Source: Gammaproteobacteria bacterium LSUCC0096
GTDB lineage: Bacteria; Pseudomonadota; Gammaproteobacteria; Pseudomonadales; Litorivicinaceae
NCBI GenBank assembly: GCA_008087055.1
Contig: VIEA01000001.1
Coordinates: forward strand, 610,415-674,414
Length of the DNA stretch: 64,000 nucleotides
Direction: 5' to 3'
A program made the position numbers and the translations under genes. The notes beneath the pieces are model-generated. The model saw nothing but the letters and a program-made list of their open reading frames with translations, was not told where the DNA came from and did no database searches. Positions 54,327 to 62,662 of this stretch are shown piece by piece; the first letter of the stretch is position 1; every line of letters begins with the position of its first letter.

Positions 54327-55045
54327 CAGTTGCACTCGTCACTGGCGCAAGTCGTGGAATCGGACAGGCAATCTCTGAGCGTTTGGTCAAACAAGGCTTT
54401 TATGTCATTGGAACGGCAACCTCTGAAGGGGGTGCTCAGGCTATCTCAGATCGCCTAGGATCCAATGGAGAGGGCCGGGTGTTAAACGTGACTGATGCAG
54501 TCATGGTGAACGAGCTCGCGAAGTCCTTGGCAGACGCAGATAAAAGTCCATTGGTCTTAGTCAACAATGCCGGGATTACCAAAGACACATTGATGCTCCG
54601 CATGAAGCCTGAAGACTGGCAAGCGGTGATCGATACGAATCTGACATCGATTTATACGGTCGTATCGGCATTCATTAAGCCGATGACCAAAGCGCGTACT
54701 GGGCGTATTATCAATATCAGTTCTGTTGTGGGTTCGATGGGTAATGCTGGGCAGGTGAACTATGCTGCCGCTAAAGCAGGCCTCGAAGGCATGACTCGTG
54801 CGATGGCACGCGAATTTGGAAGCCGAGCGATTACAGTGAACGCTGTTGCGCCTGGCTTCATTGAAACAGACATGACACACGTGCTTCCCGAAGCTCAGAA
54901 AGAAGCACTATTGTCACAGGTTCCGCTGGGTCGTTTAGGCTCGGCAGAAGAGGTTGCTGGAACCGTCGCTTTCCTCGCTAGTGAAGAGGCAAGTTACGTG
55001 ACTGGCACTACGTTACACGTCAACGGCGGCATGTATATGGCCTAA
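54323..55045 (+). CDS. fabG: 3-oxoacyl-ACP reductase FabG
   Basis: NADPH-dependent reduction of beta-ketoacyl-ACP; 240 aa, short-chain dehydrogenase. The cofactor motif is TGASRGIGQAI, followed by NNAGIT and the catalytic Ser-Tyr-Lys in NISSVVGSMGNAGQVNYAAAKAG. It ends with the usual YVTGTTLHVNGGMYMA. Coupled to fabD. A hairpin and a 94-nt gap separate it from acpP. Confidence 0.97.
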   Translation: MTVALVTGASRGIGQAISERLVKQGFYVIGTATSEGGAQAISDRLGSNGEGRVLNVTDAVMVNELAKSLADADKSPLVLVNNAGITKDTLMLRMKPEDWQAVIDTNLTSIYTVVSAFIKPMTKARTGRIINISSVVGSMGNAGQVNYAAAKAGLEGMTRAMAREFGSRAITVNAVAPGFIETDMTHVLPEAQKEALLSQVPLGRLGSAEEVAGTVAFLASEEASYVTGTTLHVNGGMYMA

Positions 55046-55047
55046 GT

Positions 55048-55083
55048 CTGATGTTCTGGTGCTTGTAATATTTCGAACATCAG
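55048..55083 (+). other. hairpin between fabG and acpP
   Basis: CTGATGTTC (55048-55056) and GAACATCAG (55075-55083) form a 9-bp stem with an 18-nt loop. No T-run follows. It may be a partial attenuator or processing site separating the highly expressed acpP message from fabG (inference). Confidence 0.45.
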
Positions 55084-55139
55084 TAATAATGACGCCACGT
55101 CGTACAGTGGCAGCAACATCATTAGGAGTATTCTGAACG

Positions 55140-55373
55140 ATGAGTAATATCGAAGAACGCGTCAAGAAAATTGTTTGTGAACAACTTGGCGTCAAGGAAG
55201 AAGAAGTAACCACCGAATCTTCGTTTGTTAATGACCTGGGTGCTGATTCACTGGATACAGTTGAATTGGTGATGGCTTTGGAAGAGGAATTCGAAACTGA
55301 GATTCCTGATGAAGAAGCTGAGAAGATCACTACAGTTCAACAAGCAATTTCATACATCGAAGCAAACCTGTAA
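55140..55373 (+). CDS. acpP: acyl carrier protein AcpP
   Basis: Carries growing acyl chains as 4'-phosphopantetheine thioesters; 77 aa, highly acidic. The modified Ser is in [23 protein letters not shown] lies upstream of the ATG. It is bounded by the fabG-acpP hairpin and a strong terminator, consistent with separate, high expression. Confidence 0.98.
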   Translation: MSNIEERVKKIVCEQLGVKEEEVTTESSFVNDLGADSLDTVELVMALEEEFETEIPDEEAEKITTVQQAISYIEANL

Positions 55374-55402
55374 AACGGCTCGCTATCGACGTATAAATAC
55401 TG

Positions 55403-55429
55403 AAAAGCCGCGTTCTGCGCGGCTTTTTT
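55403..55429 (+). terminator. intrinsic terminator after acpP
   Basis: AAAGCCGCG (55404-55412) pairs with CGCGGCTTT (55418-55426) around a 5-nt loop and runs into six T residues (55424-55429). It lies between acpP and fabF, so it would reduce or separate fabF transcription. Confidence 0.9.
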
Positions 55430-55453
55430 GTGTGGGTTATTGAGAGAGAAACT

Positions 55454-56692
55454 ATGTCAAAGCGTCGCGTTGTAGTCACGGGATTGGGAATGTTGAGTCC
55501 TTGTGGCGTCACCGTCGAAGAGTCATGGAAGGCGATTCTAAACGGGCAGAGTGGGATTTCTGCGATTACAGAATTCGACACCACGGATTACCCAACCAAA
55601 TTTGCTGGGTTAGTTCCTGAGTTTGATTTAGAGCAATACATGTCTGTCAAAGACGCTCGTAAGATGGATCCGTTTATCCAGTACGGTATGGTCAGTGCCA
55701 TCCAAGCGGTTGAGCAGTCTGGCTTGATGGAATCAACTTTTGATCCAACCCGTGTTGGTGTATCAATTGGGTCTGGTATCGGCGGTTTGACGCTCATTGA
55801 AAACACGACGCTCCTTCTCAATGAACGTGGACCTCGTAAGGTGTCTCCATTCTTCGTTCCTGGCTCAATCATCAACATGATTGCTGGAAATCTTGCAATC
55901 AAGTATGGATTCCAGGGGCCAAACATAGCGATTACGACAGCGTGTACAACCTCGACACATTGCATCGGGTTCGGTGCGCGCATGATCGCTTATGGCGATG
56001 CAGATATCGTCATTGCAGGGGGTGCAGAGAAGGCCTCAACGCAGCTCGGTATTGCGGGATTCTCAGCGGCACGCGCTTTGTCGACACGTAACGACGATCC
56101 CCAGGCCGCCAGTCGTCCATGGGACAAGGATCGTGACGGATTTGTTCTCGCCGATGGTGCAGCGACGATGGTTCTCGAAGAATATGAATCAGCCAAAGCA
56201 CGCGGTGCCAACATCATCTGTGAGTTGGTGGGTTTTGGTATGAGCGATGATGCGCATCACATGACAGCGCCAGCAGAAGATGGACGTGGCGCGCGTGCAG
56301 CGATGGCAAATGCCTTAAAAGATGCAGGGTTGTCTGCTGATCAAGTGGATTATGTGAATGCTCACGGAACATCGACTCCACTGGGTGATGTTGCCGAATC
56401 GCAGGCGGTTGAAACGTTGATGGGCACGCACGCATCAAAGATTGCTGTCAGTTCAACAAAGTCAATGACGGGCCACGCACTCGGCGCTGCAGGTGCACTT
56501 GAAGCATGTTTTAGCGCACTGGCGATTCGTGATCAGGTACTACCGCCAACCATTAACTTGGATTCAGTTGATGACGGTTGTCGTTTGGATTACGTGCCCA
56601 ACACAGCCCGTGAAGCAACGATTGATGTCGCTCTGTCCAATAGCTTTGGATTTGGTGGCACCAACGGAACACTGATTTTTAAGCGGGTGTAA
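55454..56692 (+). CDS. fabF: 3-oxoacyl-ACP synthase II FabF
   Basis: Condensing enzyme of fatty-acid elongation; 412 aa. The nucleophilic Cys is in [12 protein letters not shown], the two catalytic His residues are in [11 protein letters not shown] and [10 protein letters not shown], and the final [11 protein letters not shown] is typical. The ATG at 55454 follows a purine-rich GAGAGAGAA; the frame extension to 55430 would reach into the acpP terminator. It overlaps mltG by 1 nt (TAATG). With fabH missing nearby, initiation must be supplied by another enzyme. Confidence 0.97.
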   Translation: MSKRRVVVTGLGMLSPCGVTVEESWKAILNGQSGISAITEFDTTDYPTKFAGLVPEFDLEQYMSVKDARKMDPFIQYGMVSAIQAVEQSGLMESTFDPTRVGVSIGSGIGGLTLIENTTLLLNERGPRKVSPFFVPGSIINMIAGNLAIKYGFQGPNIAITTACTTSTHCIGFGARMIAYGDADIVIAGGAEKASTQLGIAGFSAARALSTRNDDPQAASRPWDKDRDGFVLADGAATMVLEEYESAKARGANIICELVGFGMSDDAHHMTAPAEDGRGARAAMANALKDAGLSADQVDYVNAHGTSTPLGDVAESQAVETLMGTHASKIAVSSTKSMTGHALGAAGALEACFSALAIRDQVLPPTINLDSVDDGCRLDYVPNTAREATIDVALSNSFGFGGTNGTLIFKRV

Positions 56693-57675
56693 TGCCCGCT
56701 TTAGTCCGCCTTGGACTCCTCTGTCTTGCCGCCATCAGCTGTTTGGTGGTGGTAGGGCGTGTTTGGGTTGAGTCTCTTCGCTCAGAACCTGTCGCAATCG
56801 AGATGCTTTCGGTGCCGGCGGGTTCAACTGCTAGTGATGTGTTAAAAGCCCTGTATCCGACGTTATCCGCTCGAGAACGATCGCTCGTATTTTCGTTATA
56901 TCCAGAACTGACACACGTTCAACAAGGGAAGTATGCTTTTGCAGCGGGCGCCACCGTATTGTCTGCAATGGAGCAAATTCACAGGGGTGATGCGATTGTT
57001 GAGCGGATAACTATCCCCGAAGGAATAACGGCCTCAGAGCTGTTCGCTCGGTTAGCCTCGCACGGTGCATTAGACGGAGAACTGACTTTATCCGATGGCA
57101 TCTGGGCAGGTCTGACCAAGAATTGGGCTTCACATGAAGGAGCCTTTTTGGCCGAAACATACTTTTGGCAACAGGATTTGTCTCAAGATGCGTTATTGAA
57201 CCAAGCGCACCAGGCATTAATCGAATCGTTAGAGCTCGCTTGGATGCATGCCGATCCTGTTGTGAAGTCCGTATTGAAATCTCCCTATGAGTTACTGATT
57301 CTGGCCTCTATCGTTGAAAAAGAAACAGCGCTTGCTGTTGAGCGGCCTCGCATTGCTGGGGTTTTCATCGAGCGACTGAAGCGGAAGATGCGACTACAGA
57401 CTGATCCGACTGTGATTTATGGGCTTGGTGATCGGTTTGATGGCAATTTAACGCGTCAGCATCTCAGAGAGAAAACACCCTATAACACGTATCGGATCGA
57501 TGGCCTGCCGCCGACACCGATTGCGCTGGTGGGGCCTGATGCACTTGGCGCTGTTGCGCATCCTGAAATCACCGGGGAGCTGTATTTTGTGGCTGATGGA
57601 AACGGTGGGCATGTGTTTTCGCGTACTCTAGAGGCGCATAATGCCAATGTTCGAAAATATCAGTTGAAGCGATGA
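56692..57675 (+). CDS. mltG: endolytic murein transglycosylase MltG
   Basis: Inner-membrane lytic transglycosylase that cleaves nascent glycan strands; 327 aa. One N-terminal helix (LGLLCLAAISCLVVVGRVW) is followed by a LysM-like part (GKYAFAAGATVLSAMEQI) and the YceG domain. The catalytic Glu is in LASIVEKETALAVERPRIAGVF, with LQTDPTVIYGLG after it. pabC, found between fabF and mltG in E. coli, is absent. Overlaps tmk by 4 nt. Confidence 0.96.
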   Translation: MPALVRLGLLCLAAISCLVVVGRVWVESLRSEPVAIEMLSVPAGSTASDVLKALYPTLSARERSLVFSLYPELTHVQQGKYAFAAGATVLSAMEQIHRGDAIVERITIPEGITASELFARLASHGALDGELTLSDGIWAGLTKNWASHEGAFLAETYFWQQDLSQDALLNQAHQALIESLELAWMHADPVVKSVLKSPYELLILASIVEKETALAVERPRIAGVFIERLKRKMRLQTDPTVIYGLGDRFDGNLTRQHLREKTPYNTYRIDGLPPTPIALVGPDALGAVAHPEITGELYFVADGNGGHVFSRTLEAHNANVRKYQLKR

Positions 57676-58319
57676 GTACCCAAAAAGCACAGTTCATTAC
57701 GCTTGAAGGCGTCGAAGGCGCCGGTAAAAGTACGCAAAAAGAAGCATTGTGTCGCCTGTTGGATGCCAATGGCATTGCTTACATCGAGACGCGTGAGCCC
57801 GGTGGAACGCCCTATGCTGAATCAATTCGGGCATTGTTACTGAGTCATGCAGATGACGCTCCATCTGCTAAAACCGAGTTACTCCTGATGTTCGCAGCGC
57901 GTGCCCAGCACTTAGAGACCAAAATACTGCCTGCGCTTCAATCTGGAATATGGGTTGTTTGTGATCGCTTTACTGATGCCACTTATGCCTATCAAGGGGG
58001 TGGCCGGCAGTTGCCTGTGGATTGGATTGAAACGTTGGAAACGCTTGTGCAGGGAGCGCAACGCCCAGATCTGACGCTGATCTTTGATGTACCCGTTGAG
58101 ATTGGCCTGGCGCGCGCGGGCCGCCGCGGTGCGTTGGACCGAATTGAATCAGAAGATATCGCGTTCTTCGAGCGTGTTCGAGCCATGTATCAGCAAATCG
58201 CGAGCCGTAACATCGACCGGGTGGTGACGTTGGATGCGTCGGCTGACGTTGATACGGTGACTGAAACGATGATTGCCTTACTGATGAAACGTTGGAATTT
58301 GTCATGTCACCCTGGTTAG
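57672..58319 (+). CDS. tmk: thymidylate kinase Tmk
   Basis: Phosphorylates dTMP to dTDP; 215 aa. The P-loop is EGVEGAGKSTQKEAL, the DR(Y/F) motif is CDRFTDATYAYQGGGR, and the lid region follows at GRRGALDRIESED. It overlaps mltG by 4 nt and holB by 16 nt, the standard gammaproteobacterial order. Confidence 0.97.
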   Translation: MSTQKAQFITLEGVEGAGKSTQKEALCRLLDANGIAYIETREPGGTPYAESIRALLLSHADDAPSAKTELLLMFAARAQHLETKILPALQSGIWVVCDRFTDATYAYQGGGRQLPVDWIETLETLVQGAQRPDLTLIFDVPVEIGLARAGRRGALDRIESEDIAFFERVRAMYQQIASRNIDRVVTLDASADVDTVTETMIALLMKRWNLSCHPG

Positions 58320-59251
58320 AGTCTTCATGGCGCCTCGTGGTTGAAGGCTTGCAATCCAAGGCCCCACCGCATGCGTGGTGTATTGTGCATCCGCCTGGCG
58401 TGGTCGCATCAGAACTGACCGATCGATTGCTCCGATTGCTGTTGTGCCAAAATCCAGCACATCACGAGCCCTGTGGTCAATGTGTGTCATGTCGGATTAA
58501 GGAGACGCATCCTGATTTAGTTCTTCTCGAACCCGAGGGTGCAGCCGGCATGATTAAAGTGGATTCGGTTCGTGATTCGATTGAGACCGCATATACGACA
58601 GCTTCGATGGGTGGCCGTCGTGTCATGCTTGTGCGTCCAGCAGACTGTTTGAACCAGGCGTCGAGTAATGCGCTATTGAAGGTGGTTGAAGAGCCGCCAT
58701 CGGGAACAGTGTTTGTGTTTCAAACCGCACTTCCTGGGAAATTATTGCCGACCCTTGTGAGTCGTTTGCGGATGGTCAAAGTCCCGACGCCAACACATGA
58801 AATTCTTGAAAAGACAGCACAAAGTTTGGGTGTGTCACATGATGATATGTTAGTCGCCGAAACGCTCTTAGCTGAACCCATGGCTATTAAAACAGATCCT
58901 GAGCGGTTAACGCTGGCTCGTGATGTACTCAAAGCGATGGCGCGTGTTCGTAATGGTGAGGACTCTCAGGTAGTCGTGAAATCATTCGCGAAAGCCGATG
59001 CACTCGTTGCTTCAATTGTAATGGAGCGGGTATGTGAGCAACTGATTCGTGCACAATTTGGCGATGTCTCGAATCCAGTGACCTCAACATTAGTTGCGCC
59101 GTATCCACCTGTGACGTTGCTCTATCAATTCAAAGAGCGGATTTCCGAGGTGAAAAAGCAAGCTCAAGCTGGGATCTCAGTGAATGCCGGTTTAGCCCTC
59201 GGTTCATTGTTTGCTGCTTGGGGATTTATTTGGACTCGAGTCCAAGGTTAA
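58304..59251 (+). CDS. holB: DNA polymerase III delta-prime subunit HolB
   Basis: Stator of the clamp loader; 315 aa. The zinc-binding pattern CGQCVSCRIKETHPD is present, and the AAA+ region carries SNALLKVVEEPPSGTVFVF with the SRC-like SRLRM following. The delta-prime subunit does not hydrolyse ATP and lacks a Walker A, as here. The ATG at 58304 was preferred to a TTG at 58292. The last codons run through a 16-bp palindrome (59230-59245). Confidence 0.94.
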   Translation: MSPWLESSWRLVVEGLQSKAPPHAWCIVHPPGVVASELTDRLLRLLLCQNPAHHEPCGQCVSCRIKETHPDLVLLEPEGAAGMIKVDSVRDSIETAYTTASMGGRRVMLVRPADCLNQASSNALLKVVEEPPSGTVFVFQTALPGKLLPTLVSRLRMVKVPTPTHEILEKTAQSLGVSHDDMLVAETLLAEPMAIKTDPERLTLARDVLKAMARVRNGEDSQVVVKSFAKADALVASIVMERVCEQLIRAQFGDVSNPVTSTLVAPYPPVTLLYQFKERISEVKKQAQAGISVNAGLALGSLFAAWGFIWTRVQG

Positions 59252-59257
59252 AACCTT
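59230..59257. repeat. tandem palindromes at the holB 3' end
   Basis: TTGGACTCGAGTCCAA (59230-59245) is a perfect 16-bp palindrome. It adjoins AAGGTTAAAACCTT (59244-59257), a second inverted repeat followed by two more T residues. The first shares 15 of 16 bases with the inverted repeat after folD (32393-32408). The pair sits across the holB stop and 27 bp before pilZ. Confidence 0.6.
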
Positions 59258-59284
59258 TTCTCACGCCTCCGCTATGCTTCTGGC

Positions 59285-59650
59285 ATGGAACTTTCGCTCA
59301 CAGTCGCTAATGATCAGGAATTGTTAACTCATTACGTTGAATTTGGGTTGCGACCTGCATTGTTTATCCCGGGTCAGTTTGATGTATCGATTGTTGGTGG
59401 AGTGCATCCACTTCTCATCCTTGGTTCATCACTTGGGACGATTGAGACTCAGGTTCGTGTTTTCTTTATTGCACCAAGTGGTGTGATTGATCCATTTATT
59501 CCCGGTATCGCAGTTTCCCTGATACTTGATCATGCCGAACTATTTGACTCGCTCAACGTGCTGTCAAAGCAGAATCCTCAAAATACAGGGAGTTCGCTGT
59601 TACAATGCGCTCCGGAGGAAATTCATGATCGATTCGCATTGTCACCTTGA
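59285..59650 (+). CDS. pilZ: divergent PilZ-type protein (type IV pilus biogenesis)
   Basis: Cytosolic protein of 121 aa between holB and tatD, the exact place of pilZ in Pseudomonas and relatives. It aligns loosely with the degenerate PilZ used in type IV pilus assembly: LFIPGQFDVSIVGGVHPLLILGSSLG and TQVRVFFIAPSGV. The RxxxR and D/NxSxxG cyclic-di-GMP motifs are not present, as in canonical PilZ. The similarity is weak, so position carries much of the weight. It overlaps tatD by 26 nt. With comEC present, a transformation pilus is plausible. Confidence 0.72.
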   Translation: MELSLTVANDQELLTHYVEFGLRPALFIPGQFDVSIVGGVHPLLILGSSLGTIETQVRVFFIAPSGVIDPFIPGIAVSLILDHAELFDSLNVLSKQNPQNTGSSLLQCAPEEIHDRFALSP

Positions 59651-60398
59651 TTGTATTGATGTGTCCGAGCGCGAGGGCGGTGTTCAGTCTGTTCTAGATT
59701 TGGCACACGCGCATGGCGTCGATCGGATGTTATGTATTTCGATTACCCTTGGAAATGATGGTCCGAGACAGCTTGCAAGAGCCTATGAGTCTGTATGGGC
59801 AACGGTGGGTATTCATCCCTGTCACGCGCATGAAGAACCCGGGGTGACGGTCGAGCACCTGTTGGATCTAGCCAAAGCCGATTCAGTCATCGCGTTCGGC
59901 GAGACAGGTCTTGATGGATTTCACGACCCTGTCACCGATGTGCAGCGCGAGAGTTTCGTGACGCATCTCGAGGCGGGTAAACAAGCAGGTTTGCCAATTG
60001 TGGTGCATACACGTGATGCACGTGATGAAACGATCGAATTGATCAAAGCACATGGTTCGACTGAGACTGCCGGTGTTTTACATTGTTTCACTGAATCCTG
60101 GGAGATGGCCGAACAAGCAATCGATCTTGGGTACTACATTTCAATGTCGGGAATCGTGAGCTTTCCAAAAGCGATCAATGTGCATGAGGTATGTCGAAAG
60201 ATCCCTTCGGATCGATTGTTGATTGAGACTGATGCGCCCTGGCTTGCTCCGGTTCCTCATCGCGGGAAGTCCAATGAGCCAGCGTTTGTGAGTCATGTCG
60301 CTGAAGCTGTGGCAGCACTTCGAGGCACGAGTCCTGAAGCAATTGCTGAGCAAACGACAGAGAACTTTTATCGCTTATTTCGGGCTGCAAACGCGTGA
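59625..60398 (+). CDS. tatD: TatD family metal-dependent deoxyribonuclease
   Basis: TIM-barrel metallohydrolase with 3'-5' exonuclease activity in this family; 257 aa. Metal ligands are in DSHCHLDC, FGETGLDGFHD, VVHTRDARDE, LHCFTES and LIETDAPWLAP. The ATG at 59625 has a strong GGAGGAA six nt upstream and lies inside the pilZ end. The frame extension to 59526 is an overlap artefact. Its TGA overlaps the GTG of the next gene (GTGA). Confidence 0.95.
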   Translation: MIDSHCHLDCIDVSEREGGVQSVLDLAHAHGVDRMLCISITLGNDGPRQLARAYESVWATVGIHPCHAHEEPGVTVEHLLDLAKADSVIAFGETGLDGFHDPVTDVQRESFVTHLEAGKQAGLPIVVHTRDARDETIELIKAHGSTETAGVLHCFTESWEMAEQAIDLGYYISMSGIVSFPKAINVHEVCRKIPSDRLLIETDAPWLAPVPHRGKSNEPAFVSHVAEAVAALRGTSPEAIAEQTTENFYRLFRAANA

Positions 60399-61033
60399 AT
60401 TTATCTGAAGCTGTTCGTCTCGAACGAGAGAAACGTAAGCGACAGGCTTTCATTCGTCGTGAACAGGATATTTTGTCAGTCTGTGAGAGTCTGATGGCGG
60501 AGAAGGGTGTGCGCCAAGTCTCTGTGGATACGATTGCTGCTCGGACTGGTATCGGTAAAGGCACGATTTATAAGCATTTTGATAGCAAGCGTGACATGTT
60601 GATTGCGATCGCCGAACGCTATTTCGCGATGTTAATTGAGTTACTTGGTCGCTCAAACGATCCATCACGTGCGGTATCTGACTGGATTGAAGCCCAGTTG
60701 TATGCTGCAAGACGGTCACTTTTGATCCATGAACTTGTGGATACTCTGTCAGACGATGCAGCTGCCCTCAGTAAAATCCAAGACGCGCGATACCAAATGA
60801 GAAAGCGTCTCGCTCAAGTCTTATCTGGTTCGTCGAGTACGCGTGGGAAGCCGTTTGAGCGGGCTATGTGGTTGGATGCGATCGTTCAGGGTGCACTTGT
60901 TGAGATGGAGTCGGCGTTGAAGTTCGATTCTTTTGATGAAGACGAATGGGTTGAGTCAATTACCCGAATCGTTCCGATGTTAATGAACCAGTCAAAACAA
61001 CAATCAAAAGATCAGGGGCTTACCTATCTCTAA
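60395..61033 (+). CDS. TetR family transcriptional regulator
   Basis: Predicted one-component repressor, 212 aa. A basic N-terminal arm (LEREKRKRQAFIRREQDIL) leads to the helix-turn-helix VSVDTIAARTGIGKGTIYKHFDSKRDML (residues about 42-70), the TetR hallmark. The C-terminal ligand-binding and dimer region is not specific to any known subfamily. It is coupled to tatD by a GTGA overlap and converges with the MOSC gene by 4 nt. Its targets cannot be inferred. Confidence 0.9.
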   Translation: MNLSEAVRLEREKRKRQAFIRREQDILSVCESLMAEKGVRQVSVDTIAARTGIGKGTIYKHFDSKRDMLIAIAERYFAMLIELLGRSNDPSRAVSDWIEAQLYAARRSLLIHELVDTLSDDAAALSKIQDARYQMRKRLAQVLSGSSSTRGKPFERAMWLDAIVQGALVEMESALKFDSFDEDEWVESITRIVPMLMNQSKQQSKDQGLTYL

Positions 61034-61758
61034 CTCAGTACGGTGAGTTGATCAGCTATTTTGACGTCGCCATCACTCACTGCACGTAAGAATAATCCGC
61101 AGACATCGGTGTCCAGAGATTGATCCAGTCGATCTAAAAATCCGTCGGTTCGCGAGCCATGCCAATCGCACTCAGTCGCACGACAGCGCACGATAGGTTC
61201 GATGACCTCAAATGTTGCCGATCCGATCTGTAGCGTCTTACCCACCCAAGTCAGTTCCTCAAATGGAGCCACACCTTCGATTAAAAGATTACCTCGGTAG
61301 CGTTCAGGATGATCACGCGTTGATGTCGCCTTAGCAATTGCAGTCACAGTCGATCGGTTCAGTAGAGAGATGTAGGCATCGCGTTCGTCGGTAAAGCCTG
61401 TCTCGAGTGTCTCGACGGTGAATGCGCCCAGTTCAGGGTCTAGGGAGCTGATCCATTGAGTCAATGCATCATGATCGAGAGGATGACGACCGATTTCTAA
61501 GGAATTCCCATGATGATCAAACGCTACCTGTGCGGGTGTCCAGTTGATGCGAATTTCTGAGCACAGATTGGTTTGTACAGATTGAAGAAAATATTTTTTA
61601 GGGCGCCATCCATCCGAATTGGGTGGGATGCGCTCAGCATATTGCAGCGCATGTTGTCGATCACCCGGGAGTGTCTTCAGTCGGTGTATCTTAGTTGTCT
61701 CAAGCTGCTCCCCAGCAAATCCCTTGATGGGGTAGCGAGTGATTGACAGGATCTGCAT
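61030..61758 (-). CDS. MOSC domain protein
   Basis: Predicted molybdenum- or sulfur-carrier enzyme, 242 aa. An N-terminal MOSC beta-barrel (ITRYPIKGFAGEQLE, LPGDRQHAL) is followed by the MOSC domain, with RYRGNLLIEGVAPFEEL and the conserved Cys in PIVRCRATECDW. Related proteins (YcbX, mARC) reduce N-hydroxylated bases using a molybdenum cofactor. No molybdenum genes are nearby. It starts with a TAATG overlap at the mce stop, so it is probably cotranscribed with the epimerase. Confidence 0.87.
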   Translation of the reverse strand: MQILSITRYPIKGFAGEQLETTKIHRLKTLPGDRQHALQYAERIPPNSDGWRPKKYFLQSVQTNLCSEIRINWTPAQVAFDHHGNSLEIGRHPLDHDALTQWISSLDPELGAFTVETLETGFTDERDAYISLLNRSTVTAIAKATSTRDHPERYRGNLLIEGVAPFEELTWVGKTLQIGSATFEVIEPIVRCRATECDWHGSRTDGFLDRLDQSLDTDVCGLFLRAVSDGDVKIADQLTVLS

Positions 61759-62174
61759 TAATGACTCTCTGTCGGATGCTCACAGAGCTCTAGTAAGACC
61801 CCCTCGGTATCTTTCGGGTGAACAAAGGCCACTTTGGTTCCATGCGCCCCTGGGACGGGGGACTCGTTGATCAGCGTGTAGCCTTCGTTTTTGAGACGTG
61901 CAAGCTCAGCCTCGATATCTGTGACTGTGATGGCCAGTTGCTGTAGACCTCCTTTGCCTGCATTTTTTTCGATGAATTTTGCGATGGGGCTATCAGGCTC
62001 AGTTGCGGCGATGAGTTCGATGCATGACTCACCGATCTGGAAAAATGCTGTTTCTACTTTTTGCGAGTCGACACGATCGCGGCCTTTGAGCGTAAAACCA
62101 AGGCCTTGGTACGTTTTGATCGCTTCTTCGATATCGGTGACGGCAATCCCAACGTGATCAATTTTATGCAGCAT
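61758..62174 (-). CDS. mce: methylmalonyl-CoA epimerase
   Basis: Interconverts (2S)- and (2R)-methylmalonyl-CoA; 138 aa, VOC metalloenzyme. Metal-ligand segments are LHKIDHVGIAVTD, ESCIELIAATEPDSPI, GGLQQLAITVTDIEAEL and EGVLLELCEH. The start is the ATG ending at 62174, with AGGAG about 10 nt upstream; the extra 15 residues of the longer frame are basic and unlike the family. Together with meaB and the mutase it forms the propionyl-CoA to succinyl-CoA route. Confidence 0.94.
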   Translation of the reverse strand: MLHKIDHVGIAVTDIEEAIKTYQGLGFTLKGRDRVDSQKVETAFFQIGESCIELIAATEPDSPIAKFIEKNAGKGGLQQLAITVTDIEAELARLKNEGYTLINESPVPGAHGTKVAFVHPKDTEGVLLELCEHPTESH

Positions 62175-62239
62175 GCCTATTGTTCTCCTGTCTCGTAGGC
62201 GTATTCTCACCCTAAGCATATAAGAAAAAGGAGGCTTAG

Positions 62240-62662
62240 ATGTTTCGGTCGATCTTAATTGATGACTTTATGACCAAAAATTTAGCGACAGCGACTGAGG
62301 AAATGGATCTTCTTGCGTTAGTCGACATGCTCCTCAGGCGCGGAATCTCGGGTGCTCCGGTTGTGGATGGATCTGGTCATTTGATTGGTATGGTTTCAGA
62401 GCATGATTGTTTAAAAGCAATTCTTGTCGGAACCTACCAAGGCGATGTCGGTGGATCAGTTGCAGATGTGATGACTTCATCTGTTGAGACTGTTCCGCTT
62501 GGAACGAGTATTGTTGAAGCCGCAAACCAAATGGTGATATCTGGCCGCAGACGCCTTCCCGTTGTTGATCATGACAACCGCTTGGTTGGGCAAATATCTC
62601 GCAGTGATTTGCTTCGCGCGGTGAGAGCCTACGAGATTCCCGAGGAAGAGCCTGCTCACTAA
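62240..62662 (+). CDS. tandem CBS-domain protein
   Basis: Small protein of 140 aa consisting almost entirely of two CBS domains: VDMLLRRGISGAPVVDGSGHLIGMVSEHDCLKAI and ANQMVISGRRRLPVVDHDNRLVGQISRSDLLRAV. Such stand-alone pairs bind adenine nucleotides and regulate partner proteins. It has a strong AAGGAGG ribosome site. It lies on the opposite strand between mce and meaB, diverging from mce and overlapping meaB by 4 nt. The partner is unknown. Confidence 0.9.
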   Translation: MFRSILIDDFMTKNLATATEEMDLLALVDMLLRRGISGAPVVDGSGHLIGMVSEHDCLKAILVGTYQGDVGGSVADVMTSSVETVPLGTSIVEAANQMVISGRRRLPVVDHDNRLVGQISRSDLLRAVRAYEIPEEEPAH

